Shown here: piece after piece, positions 11,801 through 22,378 of the stretch
How positions within the stretch are numbered: the first letter of the stretch is position 1
Layout of the letters: each line of letters begins with the position of its first letter
Assembly: GCA_003550305.1 (NCBI GenBank)
Contig: QKYT01000014.1
Coordinates: forward strand, 288,863 to 320,149
Source of the DNA: Glomus cerebriforme
Taxonomy: Eukaryota > Glomeromycota > Glomeromycetes > Glomerales > Glomeraceae
Direction: 5' to 3'
Length of the DNA: 31,287 nucleotides
Notes under the pieces: generated by a model
Database searches by the model: none
Told to the model about the DNA's origin: nothing
Seen by the model: the letters and a program-made list of their open reading frames with translations, nothing else
Position numbers and translations under genes: made by a program

Positions 11801-12435
11801 ACTGACGATGATGATTTGCTGTTGAGCCCGGAAGAACGTATTGAACATTATGAATCAACAGACTGGCGATCTGCTTTAGACGAAGTAGAAGAACTTTTAG
11901 CCGAGTCAGGTGATACCAGTGCTTTAGATGAAAGTGAGACTGAAACTGAAAGGTAAATTTATTTTATCTAATTTTTTTTTAGATATTTTTTTCATGTTTT
12001 TTAACTTTTTCCTTCTCTTATAGTAGTAGTGGACGTAAAAGATTGAAACGATATGGTGATGTGTTGGATGTTGATGATCGTAATGCAAAACGCTTGAAAC
12101 AATCTCCTTTACGACAATCCATAACGTTTGATGATGATGACGATAATGAATCAGAGCAAGTAAAACTGGAATCGGAAAGTTTTTACCAAGATTCACAAGA
12201 TTCAGAACTAGTATTTGAAGATGGTGGTGTAGTTGCTCAAGATGATGACACCGATATTGATGAAGTTGAGCAAGATTATGAAGATGAGGAAGCTGATTAT
12301 AATTATGATGATGACGATGATGATTATGATTACGATCCTGGTAATCAAAGTGATGATGAAGGTGGTGATGATGATTTTGATGATGAAGAATATGTACAAT
12401 ATTTTGAAGAAAACTTAAGACAACCTAATAGCTGA
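8867..12435 (+). CDS. FCP1: RNA polymerase II CTD phosphatase FCP1/CTDP1
   Basis: Fourteen exons: 8867-9141, 9221-9610, 9679-9836, 9923-10039, 10111-10160, 10237-10342, 10422-10538, 10620-10748, 10824-11008, 11077-11264, 11337-11424, 11515-11579, 11650-11952, 12024-12435, giving 860 residues (yeast 732, human 961). It is the nuclear TFIIF-associated Ser/Thr phosphatase that removes phosphate from the Rpb1 C-terminal repeats to recycle polymerase II. Order: a biotinyl/lipoyl-like N-terminal fold (SPTEGELEQFHVNPGETI), a CxxC pair (HGLCALCGTD), the FCPH catalytic domain from about 165 with the HAD motif DLDQT (174-178), TMGTRNYA and VVVIDDRADVWTWSPN, a charged low-complexity linker (about 365-500), a BRCT domain (about 545-635, ILKGVNILFTHVIP to VVRKEWLDESIKKW) and an extremely acidic tail (about 740-860). 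The tail matches the TFIIF-binding acidic end of the family. Start at the only in-frame ATG near the N-terminal fold. Confidence 0.95.
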
Positions 12436-12924
12436 GGACAATCAAGATAAATATATTTATATCTTTCATCTTATTATAGAAATCTTTTTCCCTTTTCCTT
12501 TTGCATTTAATGTACTTTTTTGTAAAATGTCATTTTTTTTTGATTGCATATATTTTCGTTTGATATTCTTTCACATGATCACTTTGTATATAATTTTTTT
12601 TTTTTTACTTTTTTTTAATCAAAAAAACCCTTTTATTTTAAAAATATAAATGAATCTATGATTTGTTATTATATATTATAGAAATATCTTGCAAAAAAAA
12701 TAAAAATATAAAATAAAATGATAAAATAGTAAATTACTATATTAATTAAAGATTGATAATCTTTTTTGTTTAACAAATGTAATTTTGTATTCTGTTACAA
12801 AATGTTAGTTATCCGAGTACAAGACTGCAAGTTTAAGCTAAAGTCTAAGATACTTTTTTTTTTCATTAAACTTTTGGTTAGTTTCTTACAAAAAAAAAAA
12901 ATTTTTTTTTTTAATAAATAAAAA
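12436..12924. other. Intergenic region FCP1 to MscL-like gene
   Basis: About 490 bp in tandem orientation: FCP1 3' UTR and polyadenylation region followed by the channel gene's promoter. Dominated by T runs and A runs. An A12T11 dyad at 12890-12912 ends only 12 bp before the ATG of the channel gene. No coding or RNA gene seen. Confidence 0.5.
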
Positions 12925-13775
12925 ATGTGTGTTGGTATTTGGAAAAAATTTGAAAAATTTACTGAAAAAAGAGGTGGAAATGTAGTTGATTTGGGTATCG
13001 GTAATGTATCAAATTTTAGTTATATATTAAATTACAATTTAAAAAACGCGTTAACAACTCGCTTTTTTGCTTTGAAATACAGGTATAATTATTGGGACAG
13101 CCTTCACTGTCATGGTTCAATCGTTTGTTGTAAGTATATTTATTACTTTATAAGTAATTTAAATTGTTTAAACCCTTTATTTAATAACTATTTTAATATA
13201 ATTATATCATTAGAAAGATATTTTAACACCTCCACTTGGTTTAATTCTTAATGGAGCAAATCTTGAAAATTATTTTATTATAATTAGACCTGGTAGAAGC
13301 GGAAATGATACTTATTCTACCCCTGAAGAAGCTCAAGCTGATGGTGCAGTGTAGGTGAAAAATTTTTTTTTAAAATAAAAATCAATTCAATAATAATGAT
13401 CGTCTTTGTTTATTTTAAAGTACCGAAAACGTTGGTGCATTTTTAAACACCATAATCAATTTCTTTTTGGTTTGTTTCACGTTATTTTGGATATTTTATC
13501 GTAAGTAACGTTTATTAAAAAAATTTTTTTCATTCCTAATTTTCATTATTAATGCTTATCTAAACTTATACTTTTTTTTTTAAAAAAAAAAAATAGTTCT
13601 TAATGTAATTCATGAAGCCAAAAAGAAAAAAGATGATACTGATCCATGTCCATGGTGCCAAGAATTGGTTCCCAAAGATGCTGTTAAATGCAAATATTGT
13701 ACTAGTATTATAAATGAAAAAATTCCTCCTCAATATAAACGTGATGGTACTGGAACCTTAATTGATTTGGAATAA
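12925..13775 (+). CDS. MscL-type large-conductance mechanosensitive channel with C-terminal zinc ribbon
   Basis: Five exons: 12925-13000, 13083-13129, 13214-13350, 13421-13500, 13597-13775, giving 172 residues (E. coli MscL 136). MscL channels are homopentamers opened by membrane tension to release solutes on hypo-osmotic shock. The N-terminal helix and pore-lining TM1 read FEKFTEKRGGNVVDLGIG then IIIGTAFTVMVQSFV, followed by KDILTPPLGLILNGANLENY, nearly the bacterial motif. The periplasmic-equivalent loop (about 65-90) includes PEEAQADGAVTENVGAFLN. TM2 is about 93-118 (IINFFLVCFTLFWIFYLLNV). Cys131, Cys134, Cys145 and Cys148 (CPWC...CKYC) form a predicted zinc ribbon where bacterial proteins often have a cytoplasmic helix. 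Four introns and normal host composition show it is a resident nuclear gene. Which membrane it sits in is not visible. Confidence 0.92.
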
Positions 13776-13984
13776 GTCATTATTGAACTTTTTCTACGAA
13801 AATTTTTCCCTGGTTTGTTTCTCTATATCTCATGTAGTTTAATCATCAACATCATCAACGCGTCATTTATTATTTTATTTTGTATATATATATAATATCT
13901 TCGTAAATATTTAATTATTTATTAAATTATCAAATTAATTTTATTAAATGCTATCAAGCCAACATTTGATTTTACATAATTTAT
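13776..13984. terminator. Convergent 3' regions of MscL-like gene and SHQ1
   Basis: A 209-bp AT-rich spacer between two convergent stop codons, with (TA)n near 13885. Transcripts from both sides must end here; I cannot pick the cleavage sites. Confidence 0.4.
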
Positions 13985-16066
13985 TCAATTCATTGCTTGT
14001 TGTTCTTGTGCATCTTCTAATGCTAATTGTTCATATTCCTCTAAATGCCATCCGATATCTGATTTCAATATTTTACAATGATGCAATTTGTGTGCCAAAG
14101 AACGAATGGCCTTGTCACTGAAATTTGAATTAGAATTAGAATTAATAAAATACATAATTTTATTAACAAACGGAATCTTTTGTCACTTACCTGGCTTTAG
14201 TTTGAGACCATATACAATAATCATCTAATAAAATTTTTGAATATATATAATATATGTCATGATGATCAAATAAATCTTTTAATTCAAGCAAAACTTTTAA
14301 TATTGCACGTTTCCCTAATTTTAACAGATCGTAAACATCCTCTTGACACTTTTTCGTTAGCTCATAATTTCTATACCAAGGATAGGCTAACGATCGACGA
14401 TATAATGCTATCATTGTATCTTCTATACTGTTAAATTGCTAAACATAATAAATTTCTTAGTTTTTAATAAATATATTATAAATAATTAATGAAGAGGTTA
14501 TCAGACTTACTTCAAGACAAGATATTGTTGGACTTATTTTGCCTATCATCCATGGGGATTCAACCGTACATTCTCCTTCAAAGACCCTATAATTATAACT
14601 ATAAGCAAATAATAAATCTACCAGACCATAATAAATTGATTCTAATTCTACATTTTCAAGTAGATCTTGATTAAAGGGGAAAACATTAGAACCTTTTTTT
14701 TTTAAAAAAAAAAACATATATACAAAAAATTTCGATATTAATTACAATGCTTATTTGGCAAATTTCGCATAATCGCGTTTTCTTTTTCAGTAAATTTGAG
14801 TACAGACATTCCCTTCCACCAAACAGTCTTTGATTTAATAAGGTGTCTAATTTCTTCAGCACTCATAAAGTCTGCTCTATTCCAAAACGTAAAAATTAAT
14901 AATATAGATCCTAAATACATTCATGTTTAAATGAACTGAGCGTGAATTATCACTTACATGTAATGATCTGGATCAAATTTGCTATTTTCAACATTAATTC
15001 GATCTTGACGACGTGATTCTGGTGTAGATTTTTCTGGATCCGTTATATCTAATATTTCATTACATGTTTCTTGAACATGTATGAAATATCCAGAATAAAG
15101 TCTATTGAAACCATATTTTGCTGTAGAAAGTAACTCCTGATAAAAAGCAAATTATATTTAATATAGTCTTATGAATTATTAGTTAAAACAAGGTATTTAC
15201 CTTTTCATTGGGAATTTGTTGCGGTAATTCCCAATTATAAGCATTAGCTATTTAATCATATAAATTTGATTATTTCGAAGTTGAAAGTAAGAAAGAAATT
15301 CACGGCCATTTTATATATACACTACCTTCTTCTAACAAATTATACAATTTTTTAGTTTCATCATCATTATTAATTTTTTCATCCAATATCTCCTGAATTA
15401 AAGGTTTAGATTTTTGCTCTTCATTAACTTCATTAACATCATTATTGACATTACTATTTAATTCCCTTATTAAAAAATCATCGTTAAAAGATTTTTGTCC
15501 GTCGTTCTCTTTTTCAAATAACTCATCATCATTCTCGCGGTTATCATCCCCATCATCGTTATCCCCAATGACTTCAATTAAAGGTCTTTCAGGAACCTTA
15601 TTAACGCTTTTTGGAGCTAAAAGTTTCGTTAACAAATCTAAATCCAGAAATTCCTCCCCAGGAGTTTCTTTTGGTATTTTTATATTCATTTCACCAGTTG
15701 CAATATCATATGAAGCATTAACACGATCATCATCCACTAAATTACCGGAGAAATGAAGTCTGAAGTTATTAAGTTAAAATATTTAGCTAAGGATTAATAA
15801 CATCAAAAAAAACGCGTAAACTATTGTAAAATTAAAGTTACGAGATTTTCCTACCTTAAATAATATGGTTTTACATAAAAAGTAAAGTCGGGACCTTCAC
15901 AATAAAGTTCGACATCTGAAGCCTAATGATAAAATGTTAAAACTTACAAAAGATACTAAACTTAATTATTCATATAAAGAAACTAGTTTACCTTAATGTA
16001 AGGAGTTTTAACAACAATTGTGATAAACTTTAAGTCCTGAGTAACTGTAAAAATGGGTGTAATCAT
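13985..16066 (-). CDS. SHQ1: H/ACA snoRNP assembly chaperone SHQ1
   Basis: Nine exons on the minus strand: 16066-15992, 15922-15855, 15759-15326, 15247-15201, 15136-14958, 14876-14746, 14692-14511, 14438-14191, 14117-13985, giving 498 residues (yeast 507). SHQ1 binds the pseudouridine synthase dyskerin/Cbf5 before its assembly with H/ACA RNA, acting in cytoplasm and nucleoplasm. Residues 1-95 are the CS (p23/Hsp20-like) domain: MITPIFTVTQDLKFITIVVK, ASDVELYCEGPDFTFYVKPY, LRLHFSGNL. A long acidic linker (about 115-190) precedes the helical SHQ1-specific domain (from about 209), with YGFNRLYSGYF, ADFMSAEEIRHLIKSKTVWW, YYGLVDLLFAYSYNYRVFEG, ESPWMIGKISPTISCLE and SLAYPWYRNYEL. The exon 6/7 junction (CATT/GTTCT) restores the frame after LPNK but replaces a less conserved stretch, so it is slightly less sure. 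Divergent from the BLOC1S2 homologue. Confidence 0.94.
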
Positions 16067-16255
16067 TTTTCGTATCAATAAATAAAAAAAAGTGCAAAAA
16101 AGTTGAATTTATAGCAAAATTAGCCAATAAGAATTAAGTTTGCAGAAGGTATTACGAAAAGATTATTGATTATCAATCTGATGAATTTATGAATTTTACG
16201 CTCATCAATTTCTTATCTTTCTTATTTATTATAAAAATAACTGTTACTAATAAAA
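16067..16255. promoter_or_regulatory. Divergent promoter region SHQ1/BLOC1S2
   Basis: Only 189 bp separate the two divergent start codons, so the two genes probably share promoter elements. The centre (16110-16160) contains CCAAT on the minus strand (ATTGG-complement in TAGCCAATAAG on plus, 16121-16131). Assignment is positional. Confidence 0.4.
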
Positions 16256-17116
16256 ATGTCGGGACAAGATAAAACAACTTCTCCACCAACATCAAGTTCT
16301 TCCACACTAACTTCCAGTACCACAAATACACTAACATCGGCTATTAATTCTACGACTTCAGCACTTACTTCAACATTTTCTTCACTATCAAGTGTACTGC
16401 CCTTAGCAACCTCTCAACAAATTACACAACAACAGCAGCAACCTCAACAATCTTCTTCACCAACAAAAGCTCGTAGAACAACAACATCAACTCATACTTC
16501 CGTTCATTCTGAAATAGAAAACCAATTTTCAGCTAGTGATGGTAATGAAAATAAACCTTCACGGAATGTAAATAAATTGACTGAAGAAATGTTTAGTAAA
16601 GTTGGTGAATATTTAAAAGGAGAAATTTTAGGTACGATTAACAAATATATTTATAATTTTTTTGTTTATTTATTTATTTATATTAATTATTAATTATTAA
16701 AATAGCTACGACAGAAGATTATAAATTATTAGAAACAATGAATAAAGTTACAAGAGACAGATACAAGGAAATGTCTGGAATGGCACAAAATTTAGTAGTA
16801 GAAATGGCTAAATTACAAAAGATTTGTAAGTAAATGTATTGTAGCAAACTACCAAATCATCTTTATAATATTTTTTTTTTAAAAAAATATGTATATATAT
16901 TAATATTATGTAGATTCGCATTTTGAACCTTATGTTCGACAAATTGATGAGATTTGTGAGCAAGTGGATTTTTTGGAAAAAGTTGCTATTGAATTGGATG
17001 AATATTCAAAAGAATTAGGTAAGTTGTAATATTTTTATAACTTTCTTTTTGTAAATTTAAATTGTAACAAGTTATCTTTTCTTTTAGAATCACGGTTAAA
17101 GAAATTAACAAAATGA
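16256..17116 (+). CDS. BLOC1S2: BLOC-1 subunit 2 homologue
   Basis: Four exons: 16256-16631, 16706-16825, 16914-17018, 17088-17116, giving 209 residues (human BLOC1S2 142). The BLOC-1 complex is a coiled-coil assembly that works in endosome-to-lysosome-related-organelle traffic, and in fungi in endosomal maturation; the same subunit is shared with BORC in animals. The conserved part is residues about 108-209: LTEEMFSKVGEYLKGEI, ATTEDYKLLETMNKVTRDRY, MAQNLVVEMAKLQ, then HFEPYVRQIDEICEQVDFLE and AIELDEYSKELESRLKKLTK, a continuous heptad-rich helix. Residues 1-100 are a Ser/Thr- then Gln-rich low-complexity extension absent from the animal proteins. All introns are GT-AG. Convergent with EMG1. 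Confidence 0.92.
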
Positions 17117-17437
17117 GCAAGATTAAATTGAAAATAAAAGTTTATTACTTAATACTTATATGGTCATTAAAATCTGAAATATCGAATGTACTAATATGAT
17201 ATACGCATAGACGCATAGTGTAGTATGTAGAGTTGTATGAATAACTGTCAAACTTATTTTAGAATTCACATTTTTAAAATTGTAAGATGTAAATATTTAT
17301 TGAAAAAATCTAATTAATATTATCATAATTATTATATTAATTTATAATAAAAAAATGCAAGAATTTTACAACTTTTCAGGAAAATGTTTAAAGTATTTTT
17401 ATTTTTGAAAGCATATACATATTATATATTAAAATCT
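17117..17437. terminator. Convergent 3' regions of BLOC1S2 and EMG1
   Basis: A 321-bp AT-rich spacer with AATAAA soon after the BLOC1S2 stop (about 17132). Otherwise nothing recognisable. Confidence 0.4.
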
Positions 17438-18637
17438 TCACCAAATCCCCCAAAAAGATTCTAATTCGCAACAAAATTTAGAACATGCAACTGCCGCTGA
17501 AAGAGGATATTGAGAAATTCCAATTTTTTCATCTACCCAGTCATCAGCAAAATCATCTGTGCCGTGAGCCATAGCTCCAATAGCAATACAAATTGAATGA
17601 TCGGAAGGTATTGTTGGCAAATATTGGGAAAGGCGAACAGGTTGAGCATCATATGAAAGTGCTAATAAATAAATTTAAAAAAGGTTTTTAGTACAACAAA
17701 AAAAAAATTTTTTTTAAAAAAAAAAAATTACCTAATTTAACACATCTTGTAGGAAGATAATCTGTTACCGGATTCTTTATCACTCGTAATAATTTTTCGT
17801 TTCCATCCACAGAATGAATAGATAATTTATGGAGAAGTTGTACTTTTTTTGAGAAAAGAAATATTAGTTTAATTTTAATTTTAGAAACTTAATAATTTGA
17901 TCAAATTTACAATTACCCATCAACCCTGAAAAACGTTTGAATGTTCTTGGTATTCTAACATGAGGATTGACTTCAATTAATACATTTTTAGTCGTATGAA
18001 TATAAACTTGCATCAATCCAGCTTTATTTAAAGGGCTATCCAACAAAGCCATTAAACACTAATAAAAAAAAGAAATCAAATATTAGATAATTTAGTAGAT
18101 GATATATAACTGAAAAATTAAACTTACCTGATGTGTTATATCTGGTCTATAAGTTGTTATATCGTTTCCTAACTTTTTTAAAGTTCTTTGATCATCACAA
18201 TTCAATAATTGATATTGTGATGATTTATTAGCGTTAGCAACTTTACAAGTTTCTAAACATGCTTTATCTAATACAACAATTAATCTACGTGTTGACTCTT
18301 TTTCTTCAAAAGTTTTAGGAAGTTTTGGAACTTTCGGAACCAGATAAACATCGGTTTTTACGTGAAAGGAATAATTATTACCATAATCATGATTATTTAC
18401 CGTGTCATTTGTAGTTGATATAATATCATCATCGGTTTGAGTAGCTATTGAAGCATTTTTTATCTTAATTTCTTCATTATTAGAACTTATACTTTGTTTA
18501 GGCAAGTCATTTGAACTGCTAGGGGTACTATTATTAGCTGGAACAGAAATATCCTCTGCTTTCCCTTTCTTCCCTTTCTTTGAATAAGGAATTGCCTCTT
18601 CTCTATTTTTCCTACTTCTCTGTTTAGTTCTTGCCAT
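17438..18637 (-). CDS. EMG1: 18S rRNA pseudouridine N1-methyltransferase EMG1/NEP1
   Basis: Four exons on the minus strand: 18637-18128, 18058-17917, 17842-17732, 17661-17438, giving 328 residues (yeast 252, human 244). NEP1 is a SPOUT-class, SAM-dependent enzyme that methylates N1 of the pseudouridine later made into m1acp3-psi in the 18S P-site loop, and it is needed for small-subunit assembly in the nucleolus. Conserved blocks: [101 protein letters not shown], and the knotted C-terminal [17 protein letters not shown] and [20 protein letters not shown]. The first 80-90 residues are a basic then Ser/Asn-rich extension ([14 protein letters not shown]) that could be a nucleolar signal. Interestingly MARTKQ copies the first six residues of histone H3, which I take as chance. 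Confidence 0.96.
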
Positions 18638-18937
18638 TTTACTTGTGTAAAAAATCTGATAATCCGATTTTATTTTTTTTTAATCGGTTTGGTTTTTGTG
18701 TAATATTATTATCCACCAATTAATTTTTCGATTGACCTTTGATAGTGATTATCCGGTTTATGGTTAGACCCATTATTGGAATATTACATCATTGATTCTA
18801 AAAGGCGTAGTCAAAATAATTATCAAAAAATTCTTATAAATGCCCTCATTTTCCCAATAATTCTAAAAATAAATATATATATATTTCAGAATATTATAGC
18901 ACAAATTTTTTAACTCATTATTTAAAACAATTTTACA
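18638..18937. promoter_or_regulatory. Divergent promoter region EMG1/orphan gene
   Basis: 300 bp between divergent start codons. ATCCGATT, ATCGGTTTGG and ATCCGGTT-type motifs recur (about 18660-18770), along with CCACCAATTAATT at about 18714-18726. These repeated ATCGG/CCGAT words could be regulatory sites, but no factor can be named. Confidence 0.35.
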
Positions 18938-19555
18938 ATGATTCAAAATCCTCAATTAAAGGAACATGAAGGAAATGAAACCTTTACATTCAATAATAAC
19001 GGATTTGATATCTCCAATGCAACAAATATAATTCAGATGGAACAATCTTCCCTGAACGTTCTTTACGATGATATAAATGCTGCTGATAACTACACTAATG
19101 ATCTTTTCATGAGTGATAATGACTACGCAACTACGTCGATGACCTCTTTTGCAACTGATGGGCAAATTGATTCGACTTATTCAACACCTTTCAACGAGAC
19201 ACAATGTAACTTTGATGCCACCATTGGACAAGTTTCTCCCTCACAATCTGTTATGAACTCTTCTCTACCTATCAATTTGGCCGATATGACTATTAATCCA
19301 CAAACCAATGATTCAGAAATATTTAGATTTATGATTCCCGGATTTCAAACCGTTATAATTCCCACGTCGTCTCCATTAACAAATTTAAGCGATGTAGACA
19401 TGCAATATCAATTCCAACAAGATCACACTTTTTTGGATCCTTCTTTGTATAATCCTTCAGTTAGTTCACCACAATTAAATCAAGAACAAAATTATATTTC
19501 TAGTGTAAATGGAACTACTACAGGTGAAAGTTCTATTAACATTAATAGGAATTAA
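18938..19555 (+). CDS. Unrecognised Asn/Ser/Thr/Asp-rich protein
   Basis: An uninterrupted 205-codon frame from an ATG with an A-rich, A-at-minus-3 context to a TAA. I do not recognise the family. The protein is acidic and rich in Asn, Ser, Thr, Asp and Gln, with one Cys and no predicted membrane segment. Short hydrophobic-acidic patches (SLNVLYDDINAADNY, NDLFMSDNDY, HTFLDPSLY) resemble acidic transactivation segments, and FRFMIPGFQTVIIPTSSPL (about 128-147) is the only stretch that looks able to fold. A frame this long is very unlikely by chance in DNA this AT-rich, and codon use resembles the neighbours. It may be intronless or may lack a downstream exon. Divergent from EMG1. Function unknown; a transcription-related intrinsically disordered protein is only a guess. 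Confidence 0.65.
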   Translation: MIQNPQLKEHEGNETFTFNNNGFDISNATNIIQMEQSSLNVLYDDINAADNYTNDLFMSDNDYATTSMTSFATDGQIDSTYSTPFNETQCNFDATIGQVSPSQSVMNSSLPINLADMTINPQTNDSEIFRFMIPGFQTVIIPTSSPLTNLSDVDMQYQFQQDHTFLDPSLYNPSVSSPQLNQEQNYISSVNGTTTGESSININRN

Positions 19556-22378
19556 TTCTATGGATGGATGATCCCTAGCCGGGTCAAGTAACTTTAATAT
19601 TTATTTTTTCATCCTCATATATATTATACGTCAACTCAATATATAAATATATATTTTTTTATCGTATGAATTTATTTCTTAAAAACATGTATAATTATCT
19701 TATATGAATTTCAAATAAAGTATTAAATTAATCCCAAAATTATTAATTCAGTACGGGTGAGTTCCTTATGATATATTGTAGCTAATAGCTATATTACATG
19801 CACCTCTAAATAAGATAAAATTTGGATTGTACAATATCATCCAGAAAAAAAATGTTTTTTGTTATGATTAAACTAAAAGTGTTTGTTTAATGCAGCGAAA
19901 TCTTAGTTCAAGACAAAAAGAGTATTATTATATTTTGTCAAAATATAAATTTGTCGATTCATCATTATATTTAACTACTACAGTATATCTCTTTTCGACA
20001 GGAATTCTAAACATCAACTTAAATGTATCGATCGGAAATTTACAAATTTTATTAGTACACTTTACGTATTTCATTTATTTCGTTATCGTCTTGCATTCTA
20101 CACTGTCTAAAGATTTGAATCTTTATTGTGATATACGTCATATGACCCATAGTGAAGAAACAAGTTCTTTGAAAAAAATATGCATAACACAACATAATCA
20201 TCCGAAGAATATATGTAATACAAAAATGTGAATGTTACTCCACTAATATTAAAAAAAAAGTGAAATTTGTGTCATTAAAAAGCTTATTTACAACTTGATT
20301 AAATAAAAATAATCAGTATTTCTCCTCGTTTCAATTATTTTTCCAAAATTGATCCCGCAAAAATTTTAGAAATTAAATCTTCAGTTCTCTATATGACATA
20401 AACATTCTGGTCATCCAGACTTTTTTTTTGATTTCTAATAATCTGGCCTTTTTTTTTTATTGGTATTAATTATCGACCTTCTTATACAATTTCTTCTAAA
20501 CGAAAGATGAAAACTATTAAATATTAATATTTAGATTTACTTAATCAACGACGTCCACTTTCGTTACAATGCTTAAGTCAAATCGTTATCGTTTTGAAGA
20601 CTTTTAACAAAGTCTTTTCGAGCGAGGGACAGTTTGCATATTATCAGATACTTCTCATTTTATAATATAATAACCATATTGTATAATAATTATGATTTTG
20701 ATTTTAAATAGTTATTGGTCCTGGTGTCATAATTATATTAGATTATATTGCTAATAAAAAATATTTGGTACATAAATTCCCGCATAGGTATTCAGAAATT
20801 GTTGATCTCAGTGGAACCTCATCCAATAGTTTAATAATTGCTAGACTTTTTAACTAAATATCACCAAATATATAATTTTATTCTTGAAATTACACTCGCA
20901 TGAAATCTTTATGAGGAAAATGATTTAATATATGTAAACAAAATTATCAAATAAAAGAGTACATAATAATTATTTGTCTTTCAAGAAGAAAATTGAAAGG
21001 TTTAGATCATTAAAGACAGTATCTTTGAGCACAGCAATAAATTTAATAAATTTGAATCTTTGTATTATAATAAAATCGTATATTTTTAAATGTATAGATT
21101 CTTATTTGCTCACCATGATATGCAATATTCCTTTTATAGGAGAAAATTCTTTTTTGATAATAATACTTAATTTTATTAAACAAAAATAAATGTAGAGATT
21201 TGCGTGCTACGCAAATTATTTATTTTTTTTCGCAGATCCGAATTCTAAAGTCACATTTTAACTTGGTGAAACGGCTGTTATGTTTACCAAATTTCCCGTA
21301 TATATGAAGGGATTGAAATGATTCGTGCATTAGTTATGCATCCTTTTCAAACAACTTTAACTTATTGTATTAATTAATTTGAATATAACACATTTCAAAT
21401 AAAGTTAAAATTTAAAATTCATGACACAAAATTAAAATAATATATATATCAGATATTTTTATTATTTCAAAATCTTTAATGTACCAATCTTAATTAACAA
21501 TTTATTATTAAAACCAAAATCCGTTTGAATCTTTTTCCTTGAAGAAAAATATATAAATTCTTATATATTCAAATGTAAAGACTTCATTGAATCAGTGTAA
21601 CCTGTATATGCACACATTGAATAATGAGATTATGTTCGGAAATTATAATGAGCGTAATAGAATTATAGAAATAGATCGGGTAGAAGTTAGATCGGATGAA
21701 AAAAAGAATATTGAAATAGTATCACAAGTAACGTCGATCATATTGCGCCACATGTAATTTATCAATTATTATAACCGAATCGCATTTAATGCATTTCTTT
21801 AATTTATTTAAATGTTTAATAAAAGAAGGAACCGTTAACATGTGTTTCTTTTAATATTTATTTTTGAAAAGGGAAATTCATTTTTGAAATAAACAGAATA
21901 AACCGGTTATCCTTTTTTATTATGTCATTTTCCCGTGTCAAAAAGTGGTACTCGATAAGGGATACGTTAAATTGTTTAACATATATGGACTAGTTTTTGT
22001 TAATATAAAAAAATAAATTATAATCAATGCACATGGTCAACGTTAAAATAATGTGGGGATATCGAAAAAAATATATATATATATAATTTCCACAAAAGTT
22101 TCACAATATAAATTTTTTATTTATCTGAAATGCAAAGTAATAAAGTACCATACCAGTTGTAATCCCTCGTTTATTATAAATATTTTTCACTTGTAAAAAA
22201 ATTACTTTTCTCTTTTCCTTTTTTTTTTTATTCTTTAGAATTATAATTTTTATATATATATTAAAAATAATTTGTGAATAATTTTCGAGTGAACAAAAAA
22301 AAAATAGAATATAATTTTTTATATATTTTAATATTGATTATAAGAAGGGAATTTTAGAAAATAATTATATATATTATA
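19556..22378. other. Long intergenic region before the Rax1-like gene
   Basis: About 2.8 kb. Two open stretches (19890-20231 and 20974-21189, plus strand) are hydrophobic, match nothing I know and are near chance length. A perfect 8-bp hairpin lies at 21198-21216. The last ~500 bp (21900-22378), with many T runs, presumably holds the promoter and leader of the Rax1-like gene. No RNA gene identified. Confidence 0.45.
21198..21216. repeat. Short perfect hairpin ATTTGCGT/ACGCAAAT
   Basis: ATTTGCGT (21198-21205) and ACGCAAAT (21209-21216) form an 8-bp stem with a 3-base loop in AT-rich intergenic DNA, followed by a T run and CGCAGATCCG. It could be the end or centre of a small repeat, but no second copy was found in the window. 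Confidence 0.4.

Noticed and set aside
12208..12418. Overlapping frames on both strands in the FCP1 acidic tail
   Set aside because: They arise from the GAT/GAA repeat that encodes the Asp/Glu tail; translations are Ile/Met runs with no independent support.
15445..15756. Plus-strand Ser-rich open frame opposite SHQ1 exon 3
   Set aside because: Mirror of the acidic linker codons of SHQ1 (Asp/Glu complement gives Ser/Phe-rich text).
19890..20231. 113-codon hydrophobic plus-strand frame after the orphan gene
   Set aside because: Somewhat longer than expected by chance, but with no recognisable domain, no splice-supported neighbours and odd composition. Transcript evidence would be needed.
20974..21189. 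71-codon plus-strand frame
   Set aside because: Chance length in this composition, no ATG at its boundary and no similarity known to me.
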